NCBI RefSeq assembly: GCF_007997135.1
Contig: NZ_VORU01000002.1
Span: forward strand, 402,428 to 466,427
Source of the DNA: Aequorivita lipolytica
GTDB lineage: Bacteria > Bacteroidota > Bacteroidia > Flavobacteriales > Flavobacteriaceae
Length of the DNA: 64,000 nucleotides
Reading direction: 5' to 3'
Shown: positions 53,733-63,482 of the stretch, piece after piece
How the letters are laid out: the number at the start of each line of letters is the position of its first letter
How positions within the stretch are numbered: position 1 is the first letter of the stretch
Notes under the pieces: generated by a model
Told to the model about the DNA's origin: nothing
Seen by the model: only the letters and a program-made list of their open reading frames with translations
Database searches by the model: none
Program-made: the position numbers and the translations under genes

Positions 53733-55004
53733 ATGCTACAAGTAAACGACATTCGCGAAAACAAGGAAAAATATATTCAAGCTCTTGCCAAACGTGGCAT
53801 TGACGCAACTACTACTTTTGAAGAAGTTCTAAATATTGACGAAGAGCGACGCAGTTCTCAAGCGCAGTTGGATGAGGTTTTGGCACAAAGTAATAGCTAT
53901 TCCAAAGAAATAGGAAAACTTTTCCAAACTGGTGAAACACAGAGAGCGAATGAGCTTAAGGAAAAAACTGTTGAGTTGAAAGAATCTTCAAAACAACTGA
54001 ACGAACAAATGTTAACTGCCGCTGAAAAGCTACAGCAATTGCTATATACGCTTCCAAACATCCCAAATGATTTGGTGCCGGCCGGAACCGATGAAAACGA
54101 TAACGAGGAGGTTTACAAAGAAGGTGAAATTCCAAAACTTATTGAAGGAGCATTACCACATTGGGAACTCGCCAAAAAATACGATATAATAGATTTTGAA
54201 CTCGGCGTTAAAATCACCGGAGCTGGTTTTCCTGTTTATAAAGGAAAAGGAGCACGCTTACAACGAGCTTTAATTTCTTATTTTTTAGATAAAAACACAA
54301 AAGCTGGATATACAGAATATCAAGTTCCTCATTTGGTAAACGAAGCTTCGGGTTACGGAACTGGACAATTGCCAGACAAAGAAGGGCAGATGTACCACGT
54401 AGGCATAGACGATCTTTATTTGATTCCAACTGCTGAGGTTCCCGTTACAAATATGTTTCGAGGCAACTTATTGAACCACGTAGATTTGCCAGTTACTTGT
54501 ACTGGTTACACTCCATGTTTTCGAAGAGAAGCCGGAAGTTACGGCGCGCACGTTCGCGGTTTAAACCGTTTGCATCAGTTTGATAAAGTTGAGATAGTTC
54601 GCATTGAGCATCCCGATAATTCCTATGTAGCTTTGGATGGAATGGTAGAGCACGTAAAAGATATTCTACGTGAGTTAAAATTGCCTTACAGAATTCTTCG
54701 TCTTTGTGGAGGCGATCTTGGCTTTACTGCAGCGTTGACGTATGATTTTGAAGTATTTTCAACAGCGCAGGATCGTTGGTTGGAAATTTCTTCCGTATCC
54801 AATTTTGAAACGTTTCAGGCGAACAGATTAAAGCTTCGTTTTAAGGATACCGATGGGAAAAATAAACTTGTGCACACCCTAAACGGAAGTGCTTTGGCAT
54901 TGCCAAGAGTATTGGCGGGAATTCTTGAAAATTACCAAACTGCAGACGGAATTAAAATACCAGAAGTCTTAGTTCCGTATTGCGGGTTTGATTTTATAGA
55001 TTAA
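53733..55004 (+). CDS. serS: Serine--tRNA ligase
   Basis: 423 residues. Class II synthetase. N-terminal antiparallel coiled-coil arm (about 30-105) that grips the tRNA-Ser variable arm, then the catalytic core with TAEVPVTN, motif 2 CFRREAGSYG, and motif 3 EISSVSNFETFQANR. Starts MLQVNDIRENKEKYI, as expected. A promoter resembling TACCTTAG precedes it, one mismatch from consensus. Confidence 0.97.
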   Translation: MLQVNDIRENKEKYIQALAKRGIDATTTFEEVLNIDEERRSSQAQLDEVLAQSNSYSKEIGKLFQTGETQRANELKEKTVELKESSKQLNEQMLTAAEKLQQLLYTLPNIPNDLVPAGTDENDNEEVYKEGEIPKLIEGALPHWELAKKYDIIDFELGVKITGAGFPVYKGKGARLQRALISYFLDKNTKAGYTEYQVPHLVNEASGYGTGQLPDKEGQMYHVGIDDLYLIPTAEVPVTNMFRGNLLNHVDLPVTCTGYTPCFRREAGSYGAHVRGLNRLHQFDKVEIVRIEHPDNSYVALDGMVEHVKDILRELKLPYRILRLCGGDLGFTAALTYDFEVFSTAQDRWLEISSVSNFETFQANRLKLRFKDTDGKNKLVHTLNGSALALPRVLAGILENYQTADGIKIPEVLVPYCGFDFID

Positions 55005-55011
55005 TTTTTCG

Positions 55012-55057
55012 CCACGAATACACGAATATTTTAAAAAAATTATTCGTGTATTCGTGG
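55012..55057. repeat. 17-bp perfect inverted repeat after serS (dispersed palindrome/terminator)
   Basis: CCACGAATACACGAATA at 55012-55028 pairs with its complement at 55041-55057; 12-base AT loop. Similar CACGAAT palindromes are common spacer repeats. It starts 8 bases past the serS stop and could terminate transcription. Confidence 0.65.
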
Positions 55058-55249
55058 TTCTATTTCTTCACAAAGGATAGTATTTTCAGTACTTTCTAAA
55101 ACAGTTCAGATCTTTAAAAAATTATTTATAGTTTTCATTTTTTGTAAACTTTTTGTCTTCGCTAAGCTACTAGAAATTTTATAAGAAGTTTTAAATCAAT
55201 AGATTACGATTTTCATTTTCGAAAAATTTGTAAACAATTGATAATCACA

Positions 55250-55271
55250 TGTTGAAAACTTTGTTAAAAAC
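55250..55271 (+). promoter_or_regulatory. Candidate operator: two TGTTRAAAAC direct repeats upstream of nrdB
   Basis: TGTTGAAAAC and TGTTAAAAAC, 12 bases apart start to start, about one helical turn. Could bind a regulator of ribonucleotide reductase; not a classical NrdR box. Confidence 0.4.
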
Positions 55272-55362
55272 CTAAGGCTATTCCCACCTCAATTTCCTTT
55301 TTATTTCTTCATATTTGTTAGTCCCGAGTATCGGCAAATTTTAATCTAAAACCAAAGGACTT

Positions 55363-56340
55363 ATGAGTGCAATTGAACCAATTTTACAGGAAAACAAAAA
55401 CAGATTCGTAATATTCCCGATACAGCATCACGACATTTGGGAGTGGTACAAAAAAAGCGAAGCCAGTTTTTGGACAGCCGAAGAAATTGATTTGCACCAA
55501 GACCTTACCGATTGGGCTTCAAAACTGAACGACGATGAGCGTTATTTCATAAAGCATATTCTTGCCTTTTTTGCAGCTTCAGATGGAATTGTAAATGAAA
55601 ATCTTGCTGAAAATTTTGTTAACGAGGTTCAGTACAGCGAAGCAAAATTCTTCTACGGTTTCCAGATTATGATGGAGAATATTCACAGCGAAACCTATTC
55701 ATTATTGATAGATACGTACGTAAAAGACGATAAAGAAAAAGACCAACTATTCAATGCCATAGATAATTTTCCTGCAATTAAAAAGAAAGCAGATTGGGCA
55801 TTGAAGTGGATTGAAAGTGATTCATTCGCCGAGCGCTTAATAGCCTTCGCAGCTGTTGAAGGTATTTTCTTTTCCGGTGCGTTCTGCTCTATTTTTTGGT
55901 TGAAAAAACGCGGCTTGATGCCCGGGCTTACTTTTTCAAACGAGTTGATTTCCCGTGATGAAGGCGTACACTGCGATTTTGCTGTGCATCTTCACAACCA
56001 TCATTTGGTGAACAAAGTTTCCAAGGAACGCATTCGTGAAATATTGGTGGACGCGTTGAATATTGAGCGAGAATTCATTACCGAATCACTTCCTGCAAGT
56101 TTGATTGGGATGAATTCAAAATTGATGACACAGTATCTCGAATTTGTAACAGACAGACTTTTGGTAGAATTAGAGTGCGAAAAGGAATACAACGTTACCA
56201 ACCCATTTGATTTTATGGATATGATTTCGCTTCAGGGAAAAACTAATTTCTTCGAAAAGCGCGTTGGCGAGTACCAAAAAGCAGGCGTTACAAACAAAGA
56301 CAAAGAATCAAACAAAATAAGTTTCGACGCAGAATTTTAA
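55363..56340 (+). CDS. nrdB: Ribonucleotide reductase class Ia, beta subunit
   Basis: 325 residues. Holds the diiron-tyrosyl radical cofactor. The metal/radical motif is E105-x-x-H108-x-x-x-Y112 (ENIHSETY), and later E and H ligands lie in GIFFSGAFC and DEGVHCDF. C-terminal tail NKISFDAEF docks into NrdA. Begins [15 protein letters not shown]. The order is nrdB before nrdA, with a four-helix-bundle gene between them. Confidence 0.96.
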   Translation: MSAIEPILQENKNRFVIFPIQHHDIWEWYKKSEASFWTAEEIDLHQDLTDWASKLNDDERYFIKHILAFFAASDGIVNENLAENFVNEVQYSEAKFFYGFQIMMENIHSETYSLLIDTYVKDDKEKDQLFNAIDNFPAIKKKADWALKWIESDSFAERLIAFAAVEGIFFSGAFCSIFWLKKRGLMPGLTFSNELISRDEGVHCDFAVHLHNHHLVNKVSKERIREILVDALNIEREFITESLPASLIGMNSKLMTQYLEFVTDRLLVELECEKEYNVTNPFDFMDMISLQGKTNFFEKRVGEYQKAGVTNKDKESNKISFDAEF

Positions 56341-56458
56341 GCTAAGTGGATGCTAAGTGGATGCTATGGTTTCTAAGTGGATGCTATGGTTTCTTCGTAA
56401 CAAACAATAGCGACCATAGAATCAACAGCATCAATAGTATCAATAGTCTCATTTCAAA
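56341..56458. repeat. Left repeat/hairpin flank of four-helix-bundle gene
   Basis: Starts directly after the nrdB stop with 11-bp units GCTAAGTGGAT, then GATGCTATGGTTTCTAAGTG twice. GATGCTATGGTT is partly complemented by ACCATAGAATC and CAGCATC around 56414-56432, making a hairpin-like element. Similar words recur on the other side of the gene. Confidence 0.65.
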
Positions 56459-56842
56459 ATGAGTTATAAGAATTTACAGATTTGGCAATTATCCAGATTG
56501 CTTGTAATTGACATTCATACTATGTCGCTAAATCTGCCTTCATTCGAAAAATTTGAAGTTGGAAGCCAAATTAGGAGATCTGTCAAATCGGTGAAATCTA
56601 ATATTGTTGAGGGATATGGAAGAAGGAGATACAAGCAGGATTATATTCGGTTTATGGTTTTTGTACTTTCTTCAAATGATGAAACGATCGATCATTTGGA
56701 AACATTATTTGAGACAAAATCCTTGAATAACGAAGAATTATACAACGATTTACATAAAAGAAGCCAACAATTGGGAATCAAAATAAATAATTTTTTGAAT
56801 AGTTTAGAGAAAAATCATAATAAGTTCGATGATTTGAAATGA
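56459..56842 (+). CDS. Four-helix-bundle protein (S23 / IVP family)
   Basis: 127 residues, family TIGR02436/S23: small helical bundle first noted as the protein encoded in 23S rRNA intervening sequences. [16 protein letters not shown] opens helix 1; [25 protein letters not shown] is the classical second-helix signature, split here by the usual spacing; and the family's length fits. The start is clear because no ATG precedes. The basic helix suggests nucleic-acid binding, and relatives include the Avd protein of diversity-generating retroelements. It is inserted between nrdB and nrdA and flanked by repeats, so it is probably part of a small mobile or repetitive unit, not a reductase component. 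Confidence 0.88.
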   Translation: MSYKNLQIWQLSRLLVIDIHTMSLNLPSFEKFEVGSQIRRSVKSVKSNIVEGYGRRRYKQDYIRFMVFVLSSNDETIDHLETLFETKSLNNEELYNDLHKRSQQLGIKINNFLNSLEKNHNKFDDLK

Positions 56843-57007
56843 TGTTATTGTTGCTATGGATTCTAAGTTGATACTTTGGTAAAAATTCATACCTAACAAT
56901 AGAAGTAATAGTATTCAAGTATCGATAGAAACAATAGAACCCATAGAATCCATAGAGGCAATAGTATCCATAGCATCAAAATTGTTAATTAACTAAAATA
57001 CCCACCC
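56843..57007. repeat. Right repeat/hairpin flank of four-helix-bundle gene
   Basis: Holds TTGCTATGGATTCTAAGTTG near 56851 and CCCATAGAATCCATAGAGGC near 56940, close to words in the left flank (CTATGGTTTCTAAGTGGATG and ACCATAGAATCAACAGCATC). Its own two halves are also mutually complementary (CTATGGATTC with GAATCCATAG). Ends 10-40 bases before nrdA. Confidence 0.65.
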
Positions 57008-59428
57008 ATGAATGTAGTAAAAAGAGACGGTCGCAGAGAACCCATAATGTTTGACAAGATAACTGCACGTGTGCGTAAGTTGTGCTATGGATTAAATGAA
57101 TTGGTAGATCCAGTAAAAGTAGCAATGCGCGTAATTGAAGGACTTTATGACGGTGTTACCACCAGTGAATTGGACAACTTAGCTGCTGAAATTGCAGCTA
57201 CGATGACTACTTCGCATCCGGATTATGCACGCTTGGCAGCTCGAATTTCTGTTTCTAACCTTCATAAGAATACGAAGAAAACATTTTCTGAAGTAATGAC
57301 GGATCTTTACGAATATGTAAATCCGCGTAACGGTAAAAAATCTCCTTTGTTAAGTGACGAAGTTTATGAAGTTATAAAGGAAAATGCCGAAGAACTTGAT
57401 TCCACAATAATTTACAACCGTGATTTTGGGTACGATTATTTCGGTTTTAAAACCTTGGAACGTTCGTATTTGCTGAAACTGAATGGAAAAATTGCAGAGC
57501 GTCCGCAACATATGTTAATGCGTGTTTCCGTAGGGATTCATATGAATGATTTGGCAGCAGTTAAGGAAACGTATGAGTTGATGTCGAAAAAATATTTCAC
57601 ACACGCAACACCAACACTTTTCAACAGCGGAACACCGAAACCACAGATGTCTTCCTGCTTTTTGCTTGCAATGAAAGACGATAGCATCGATGGAATTTAT
57701 GATACATTAAAGCAGACTGCTAAAATCTCGCAGTCGGCTGGCGGCATTGGTTTGTCTATTCACAACGTTCGCGCAACGGGATCTTATATTTCTGGCACTA
57801 ACGGAACTTCAAACGGCATAGTGCCGATGCTCCGTGTATTTAACGATACCGCACGTTACGTAGACCAAGGCGGCGGAAAACGTAAAGGTTCATTTGCAAT
57901 TTATGTGGAGCCTTGGCATGCGGATATTTTCGACTTTTTAGATTTAAAGAAGAACCACGGAAAAGAGGAAATGCGGGCCCGCGACCTTTTTTACGCAATG
58001 TGGATTCCAGATTTATTTATGGAACGCGTACAGGCTGATGCGGAGTGGACGCTGATGTGCCCCAGCGAATGTCCGGATCTCTACAAGTGCCACAGTGAAG
58101 AATTTGAAGCACTTTACCACAAATATGAGTCTGAGAATAAAGGACGAAAAACCATTAGAGCTCGCGAACTTTGGGAGAAAATTTTAGAATCGCAGATTGA
58201 GACTGGAACGCCTTACATGCTTTACAAAGATGCAGCCAACCGCAAAAGCAATCAAAAGAATTTGGGAACAATCCGTTCTTCGAACTTGTGTACTGAAATT
58301 ATGGAGTACACTTCTCCAGACGAGGTTGCGGTTTGTAATTTAGCTTCCATCGCCTTGCCGATGTTTATAAAAAATGGCGAATTTGACCACAAAGAACTTT
58401 TTAGGGTAACCAAACGGGTTACAAAAAACTTAAACCGCGTAATCGATAGAAATTACTATCCGGTAATTGAAGCCCAGAACTCAAATTTCCGCCACCGTCC
58501 CGTTGGTTTGGGAATTCAAGGTTTGGCAGATGCTTTTATTATGCTTCGTTTGCCCTTTACCTGTGACGAGGCCAAAAAGCTGAATCAAGAAATTTTCGAA
58601 ACTCTTTATTTTGCAGCCGTTACCGCTTCCATGGAAGAGGCTAAAGCAGATGGTGTTTATGAAAGCTATAAAGGTTCGCCTATTTCCGAAGGATTATTTC
58701 AACATAATTTATGGGGAATAAAAGATGAGGAATTAAGCGGCCGATGGGATTGGGGAAAATTACGGAAAGAAGTAAAGAAACACGGTGTTCGAAATTCACT
58801 TTTGGTTGCGCCAATGCCAACTGCTTCCACTTCGCAGATTCTTGGTAACAATGAAGCGTTTGAGCCCTACACCTCAAACATTTACACACGTCGTGTACTT
58901 TCGGGAGAATTCATTGTGGTGAATCAACATCTTTTGGAAGATTTGGTGGAGCTTGGCCTTTGGAACGAAGATTTAAAGGAAGAACTTATGCACGCCAATG
59001 GCTCTATTCAAGATGTGGACAATATTCCGCAGGAATTGAAGGAACTTTATAAAACAGTGTGGGAGCTTTCTATGAAAGATATTATAGATATGAGTCGCCA
59101 GCGTGGTTATTTTATAGACCAAAGTCAATCATTAAACTTGTTTATGGAAAACGCGAATATGGCGAAACTAACTTCGATGCATTTCTATGCTTGGAAGAGC
59201 GGCCTGAAGACGGGAATGTATTATTTACGTACTAAGAGTGCTGTAGATGCAATTAAATTCACACTTAAAAAAGAAGAGAAAAAGGAAACAGTTGATGCAG
59301 AAGTTGAAGTTACAGCTGAAGTAGCCGAAGGCGTTTCAACAAAACCAATGACGCCGCAGGAATTAAGAGAATTGTTGGCGCAATCCAAAGATGCTCCAGA
59401 CGATGATTGTTTGATGTGTGGGTCGTAA
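57008..59428 (+). CDS. nrdA: Ribonucleotide reductase class Ia, alpha subunit
   Basis: 806 residues. Catalytic subunit reducing NDPs to dNDPs. N-terminal ATP-cone (about 1-90) for allosteric activity control. Active-site Cys in SSCFLLAM and the NLCTEI loop, [15 protein letters not shown] for the substrate site, and C-terminal redox pair DDDCLMCGS (Cys801 and Cys804). C-terminal region preceding the tail is Glu/Val-rich ([14 protein letters not shown]). Its start follows repeats, so its ribosome-binding context is recent or altered. A strong terminator follows. Confidence 0.97.
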   Translation: MNVVKRDGRREPIMFDKITARVRKLCYGLNELVDPVKVAMRVIEGLYDGVTTSELDNLAAEIAATMTTSHPDYARLAARISVSNLHKNTKKTFSEVMTDLYEYVNPRNGKKSPLLSDEVYEVIKENAEELDSTIIYNRDFGYDYFGFKTLERSYLLKLNGKIAERPQHMLMRVSVGIHMNDLAAVKETYELMSKKYFTHATPTLFNSGTPKPQMSSCFLLAMKDDSIDGIYDTLKQTAKISQSAGGIGLSIHNVRATGSYISGTNGTSNGIVPMLRVFNDTARYVDQGGGKRKGSFAIYVEPWHADIFDFLDLKKNHGKEEMRARDLFYAMWIPDLFMERVQADAEWTLMCPSECPDLYKCHSEEFEALYHKYESENKGRKTIRARELWEKILESQIETGTPYMLYKDAANRKSNQKNLGTIRSSNLCTEIMEYTSPDEVAVCNLASIALPMFIKNGEFDHKELFRVTKRVTKNLNRVIDRNYYPVIEAQNSNFRHRPVGLGIQGLADAFIMLRLPFTCDEAKKLNQEIFETLYFAAVTASMEEAKADGVYESYKGSPISEGLFQHNLWGIKDEELSGRWDWGKLRKEVKKHGVRNSLLVAPMPTASTSQILGNNEAFEPYTSNIYTRRVLSGEFIVVNQHLLEDLVELGLWNEDLKEELMHANGSIQDVDNIPQELKELYKTVWELSMKDIIDMSRQRGYFIDQSQSLNLFMENANMAKLTSMHFYAWKSGLKTGMYYLRTKSAVDAIKFTLKKEEKKETVDAEVEVTAEVAEGVSTKPMTPQELRELLAQSKDAPDDDCLMCGS

Positions 59429-59470
59429 ATCTCCCAATCCCTATAGTAGGAAGCCCACTTCTTAAAACTC

Positions 59471-59505
59471 AAAACCCCAAAGATGCAACGCCTTTGGGGT
59501 TTTTT
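59471..59505 (+). terminator. Intrinsic terminator after nrdA
   Basis: 12-bp stem AAAACCCCAAAG (59471-59482) with CTTTGGGGTTTT (59492-59503), 9-base loop, T-run to 59505. Confidence 0.9.
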
Positions 59506-59571
59506 GTTATGGTTAAAATGGTTGCGCAAAACCTGAGAGGTTTATAAAACTGTCAGGTTTGGTTTATAGTC

Positions 59572-61815
59572 TTAAGACTTTTTATAGCTAGTATAATACT
59601 CCTCCATCAAATTCATCAAGGCCGTTACCAAATCTTTGGTTTCCAGCAATAGGCTGAAGTAAAGGGTTGTATTTTTCGGACTCGATTCTTCAGTTCGTGT
59701 TCGTGCTATTTGCTTTTCAATTTTGTTTGAAAGGCTTGCAAAGATTTCTTCTTTTCTATTCAGTACTTTTCCAATACGTTGGAATTCCTTTTTATTGAAA
59801 ATATCTTCTATTTCATTGAATAGCTCTTCCAAATGTTGATCTATTTCTTGTAAATCTTTTATTTGGTTGAAACGTAAGGCCTTGTGATTGTTGTTAATGT
59901 GTTTGTAACTTGCTTTCGAAATAAATTCCAAAGACTGTACAACATCTGTTAAATACCCAAGGATAATAATATAGAAGTTGCTTCCACGAACACTTGTTTC
60001 GTCCAGATTCTTTATGAAATAGAAAATATTATCACGTAGTTCCTCTACTTCATCGTTAAGTTTCTTAACACCTTTTTTGCTCTTTTTCAGTTTTTTGGTG
60101 TCTTGTTTTGCAAGTCCACGGAGCATATCAGTATAGATCTTATTTGAACGTGAAACAACATTACTAATGTTTTCGGCACTTTCCTGAATAATTCCCTGAA
60201 CGGTTTTGCTTTCGGTTTTCTTTAAACCGCTTTTGTCCAATTTTAACTTCACCTTATTTTTGTGCGAAAGATAATTTCGAACTAACAATAGAATGGCCAA
60301 TAGCAACAATACTGCGATCATTGCGCCTCTCCCAATATAAATTAGGTATGCCAATGTTCCGGCTGCGGCAAAGGCAACGAAGGCAGTAAAGAACCAACCG
60401 CCAATTACATTAAGCACTCCAGCAACTCGATACACGGCGCTTTCACGGCCCCAAGCTCTATCTGCCAAGGATGTACCCATTGCAACCATAAAAGTTACAT
60501 AGGTAGTAGATAATGGAAGTTTCATAGAAGTAGCAGTTGCAATCAAAATACCCGCAACCATAAGATTTATGGACGCACGAATCATATCAAAAGCTGGCAA
60601 CTCGTATGTTTTATGTTTCGAGAGGTTAAGAATGGGCTTCTCAAACCTTTTGTCTATTTTCTGGGAAAGTGATTTAGGAATGATAAACTCGAAATAAGTA
60701 GATATTTGAGTACTGGATTTAACCAAAAACCTTGAAAGCATATTTGGGTTGAACTTTTCGTGCCCTTCCCCTTGGCGTGCAAGGTCTATTTCGGTATCAG
60801 AAACGGTACGTGCTTTTTTGGAAAACCATAACGTAAGCACCATAATACCTCCAGCTATAAATAGCAGCAAAGGCTCTGCCGGAACTTGCTCTGCGAGGCT
60901 GCTCATGTTGTATTCTGTAGCAGCCACACCAGATGCGGCCCAATCAATATAAGCGTGGTATGCCGCCATTGGAACACCAATAAAGTTTACCAAATCATTC
61001 CCAGCAAAGGCTAGAGCGAGACTGAAAGTTCCAACGGCTATCACGATTATTAGGATACTCTTTTTAAAAACCATCATAAATAACTGCGAGAAAACAGTCC
61101 AAAAAATAAAGCCTCCACCAATTATCAACCATGGGTCGCCATCAATAACACTTTTGAAACTGCCGTAAAATGGAGTGCCTTTTAATCCTTTTACAAGGAT
61201 GAAATAGCTAATACAAGTTAAAGCCAACCCTCCAAAAATGGCACCGAAATATTTCATTTTTCGTTCCACATGAAATGTGAATATGAGCCTCGATAGATAT
61301 TGAACAACGGCCCCAATGGAGAACGCAATGACTACGGATAAAAGTATTCCGGTTATAATTTCTACAGCTTTTTCTGTGTTGATGTATTTTGAAAGGGCTG
61401 AAATTGATTCTGCGTCGTTGTGGCCTATTTTTATGAGTGCCATAATAACTGCAGCTCCTAGAAGTTCAAAAACAATAGATACCGTTGTGGATGTGGGCAA
61501 ACCAATGGTGTTGAAAAAGTCTAGCAGTAATATATCGGTTATCATCACGGCCATGAAAATGATCATGATTTCATCAAAATAGAATTCACCGGGAACAAAG
61601 ATTCCCTTTCGGGCTACTTCCATCATTCCACTGGAGAAAACCGCTCCTATAAAAATTCCTAAACTGGCAATAATTAAAATAGTTCTAAAAGAAAGAGCCT
61701 TTGAACCAATTGCCGAGTTTAGAAAGTTCACGGCATCATTACTAACTCCAACAACCAAATCTGCAATGGCAAGAGCGGCAAGCGCAACGATCATTAATAA
61801 GTAAATATTATCCAT
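59572..61815 (-). CDS. Inorganic phosphate transporter, PiT family with PhoU-like tail
   Basis: 747 residues. N-terminal PiT half with the GVSNDAVNFLNSAIGS signature near residue 23 and its second copy near TSTTVSIVFELLG in the pseudo-symmetric family layout; about 12 membrane helices to residue 530. The C-terminal 220 residues form a helical coiled-coil domain of PhoU type (repeated KLNDEVEELRDNIFYF and QRIGKVLNRKEEIFASL). Uses cation gradients to import phosphate. Downstream of the porin gene and probably in the same operon, so both may share the Pho-box promoter. Confidence 0.9.
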   Translation of the reverse strand: MDNIYLLMIVALAALAIADLVVGVSNDAVNFLNSAIGSKALSFRTILIIASLGIFIGAVFSSGMMEVARKGIFVPGEFYFDEIMIIFMAVMITDILLLDFFNTIGLPTSTTVSIVFELLGAAVIMALIKIGHNDAESISALSKYINTEKAVEIITGILLSVVIAFSIGAVVQYLSRLIFTFHVERKMKYFGAIFGGLALTCISYFILVKGLKGTPFYGSFKSVIDGDPWLIIGGGFIFWTVFSQLFMMVFKKSILIIVIAVGTFSLALAFAGNDLVNFIGVPMAAYHAYIDWAASGVAATEYNMSSLAEQVPAEPLLLFIAGGIMVLTLWFSKKARTVSDTEIDLARQGEGHEKFNPNMLSRFLVKSSTQISTYFEFIIPKSLSQKIDKRFEKPILNLSKHKTYELPAFDMIRASINLMVAGILIATATSMKLPLSTTYVTFMVAMGTSLADRAWGRESAVYRVAGVLNVIGGWFFTAFVAFAAAGTLAYLIYIGRGAMIAVLLLLAILLLVRNYLSHKNKVKLKLDKSGLKKTESKTVQGIIQESAENISNVVSRSNKIYTDMLRGLAKQDTKKLKKSKKGVKKLNDEVEELRDNIFYFIKNLDETSVRGSNFYIIILGYLTDVVQSLEFISKASYKHINNNHKALRFNQIKDLQEIDQHLEELFNEIEDIFNKKEFQRIGKVLNRKEEIFASLSNKIEKQIARTRTEESSPKNTTLYFSLLLETKDLVTALMNLMEEYYTSYKKS

Positions 61816-61894
61816 TTTAATTTCTAATTAAGTTGGTGCAAATTTCCCATATAAAATGGGATTGTTTGTTACCAAATTGTTATCTGTATTTTTC

Positions 61895-63094
61895 TTAAAA
61901 GTGAAGGTCAAAGCCGAGTCTGTATTCCAGAAAATTACTTGCTCCTCCTGTTGATGCGTATGTTAAATCTGTTTGAACCTTTAATTTATGGCCCACTATA
62001 TATTTTGAGCCTCCCAAAGTGAATTGATTTTGTGTTTCATTTGATGATAAGTTAGTTTTCGGCATTATAGACGTAAAACGTCCGGCAATTTCCCAATTAG
62101 ACTTAAAAAGATAACCGCTCTGAAAGTTTAATGCTTGGCCTGTGTAAACTTCCAGGCCCGTAGTAGTGCCATCACTGTTTTTGGCAATAGGGTTTGTGGC
62201 ATCGCGATAACTATATTCACCCATAAATGAAAAACCATTGTATTTAAACATAGCGTCTATAAAAACAGTACTTATATTAGTTTTATGAAAACCGATATCG
62301 TTCCTCATATAATTACCTTGGTTGCTTCGGGTTTTTACAGCGTCTTCATTAAGATCAAATGTAGCCCCAATAGCAAGTTTCGGAGTTTTTTCTCGATAGA
62401 TATCGCCGCCAATGTAATCTCCTTTTTTGGTAAATTCCCCCAAAGGTAAAATCTCGACGCGGCTAGTATATTGCAGTCCACCAATATTTCCAGTGATTAC
62501 GTTTCTACCTTCACCTTGTGAAACTGCAAATATTTCACGAATAAGAAAATTTTCAGAAGCCTTAAAGTTATGGCGTATTTGAACTCCGAGATCTCTATCA
62601 ATATTGAATAAACTATTCAGTCTTGATCTATCAATGAGTTGCATATTTCCAGAGGAAACAACACGTTCACGATTTCCTGGAAGCTTGGCTTGTCCTGCCC
62701 ACAATTCAAAATTTTTGTAGAAATTCCACATTATTACCGCATCATAAATTATGCGGGGAGCATCGCCAGTAAATTCTGAAGCTCCGGCCATATCAAAATT
62801 AGAGAGGCCAAGTTCAATTTTATAACGAAGTTTTGGCGAATAGGCAAAGCCATCAAATTTTAGTCGTGCTCGGCGGATGATGAAGCTTTGTTCTGGTTTC
62901 CCGAACTTATCCCCGTCATGATCCCAAGAAGAGTTAGCCCTGACTTGAATTCGCGGTGCGAAACGTACGCTCCAAGTGCTGTCTTTACCAACAACATTGA
63001 GCATTCCTTCACCAAATTTTGGAAGGCTTATTTGTGAATGAACAGCGGAAACACATAAAAATAGAAAACTAATAAGGAAAATCTTACGGTACAT
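61895..63094 (-). CDS. Outer-membrane porin, phosphate-selective OprO/OprP type
   Basis: 399 residues. Signal peptide to about VHSQ, then a 16- to 18-strand barrel, with aromatic girdle residues and terminal FDLHF. The IRRARLKFDGFAYSPKL and WAGQAKLPGNRERVVSS regions match the phosphate-selective porin family in Bacteroidota. It should let phosphate (or polyphosphate) cross the outer membrane for the PiT transporter encoded 79 bases downstream. Preceded by a Pho-box-like site. Confidence 0.88.
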   Translation of the reverse strand: MYRKIFLISFLFLCVSAVHSQISLPKFGEGMLNVVGKDSTWSVRFAPRIQVRANSSWDHDGDKFGKPEQSFIIRRARLKFDGFAYSPKLRYKIELGLSNFDMAGASEFTGDAPRIIYDAVIMWNFYKNFELWAGQAKLPGNRERVVSSGNMQLIDRSRLNSLFNIDRDLGVQIRHNFKASENFLIREIFAVSQGEGRNVITGNIGGLQYTSRVEILPLGEFTKKGDYIGGDIYREKTPKLAIGATFDLNEDAVKTRSNQGNYMRNDIGFHKTNISTVFIDAMFKYNGFSFMGEYSYRDATNPIAKNSDGTTTGLEVYTGQALNFQSGYLFKSNWEIAGRFTSIMPKTNLSSNETQNQFTLGGSKYIVGHKLKVQTDLTYASTGGASNFLEYRLGFDLHF

Positions 63095-63140
63095 TTAAAT
63101 AATCAGTTTTAGTTTTTGTCGAGGACAAAGAACCGATTTT

Positions 63141-63158
63141 AATGTTATGTGAATGTTA
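63141..63158 (-). promoter_or_regulatory. Pho-box-like direct repeat upstream of porin-PiT
   Basis: On the minus strand TAACATT-CACA-TAACATT: two identical 7-mers separated by 4 bases, the 11-bp periodicity of PhoB boxes. It lies 46 bases upstream of the porin start codon. Confidence 0.6.
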
Positions 63159-63194
63159 AGGAACGGCTTAAATTTATTAATTTTAAAAATAAAA

Positions 63195-63219
63195 AGGGCT
63201 ACATAATTAAATGCAGCCC
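63195..63219 (-). terminator. Hairpin upstream of porin promoter
   Basis: Arms GGGCTACAT (63195-63203) and ATGCAGCCC (63211-63219); the lone mismatch on the plus strand is a G-U wobble on the minus strand, where a U-tract follows. May shield the Pho promoter from read-through. Confidence 0.5.
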
Positions 63220-63437
63220 AGTTTTAAAATCTAGTCGACAAAAACTAAACGATTTTAAAGTTTGCCTTTTATAAGGCAGATACAAAGAAAATAATCAGAT
63301 GTTTATTTTGTGTAAATTTAGCTTTACCAAATCATTAAGATATTGATTAAGACTAGGTTAATATTATTAAATCTCATAAAATCAAATAGTTACGGTCTTA
63401 GTGTTAAGTTAACGTTACCAAATAGTTTCGTAAGTGT

Positions 63438-63445
63438 TAATTTTG
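63438..63445 (+). promoter_or_regulatory. -7 promoter element of MORN-like gene
   Basis: TAATTTTG matches TAnnTTTG, 37 bases before the ATG at 63483. Confidence 0.5.
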
Positions 63446-63482
63446 TAAATTTGAATATTAGAAATTAAAAAAAACTCCACTA

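Larger units (their letters stand above)
55005..55362. other. Intergenic region before nrdB: palindromic repeat and direct repeats
   Basis: 358 bases without a gene. It holds a 17-bp perfect inverted repeat right after serS, AT-rich sequence, and two direct copies of TGTTRAAAAC (55250-55259 and 55262-55271) about 100 bases ahead of nrdB. Confidence 0.6.
63095..63482. other. Intergenic region between porin and MORN-like gene
   Basis: 388 bases without a gene. Contains the Pho-box-like repeat, a hairpin at 63195-63219 that on the minus strand is followed by U-rich sequence, and the TAATTTTG element of the rightward gene. The rest is AT-rich. Confidence 0.6.
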
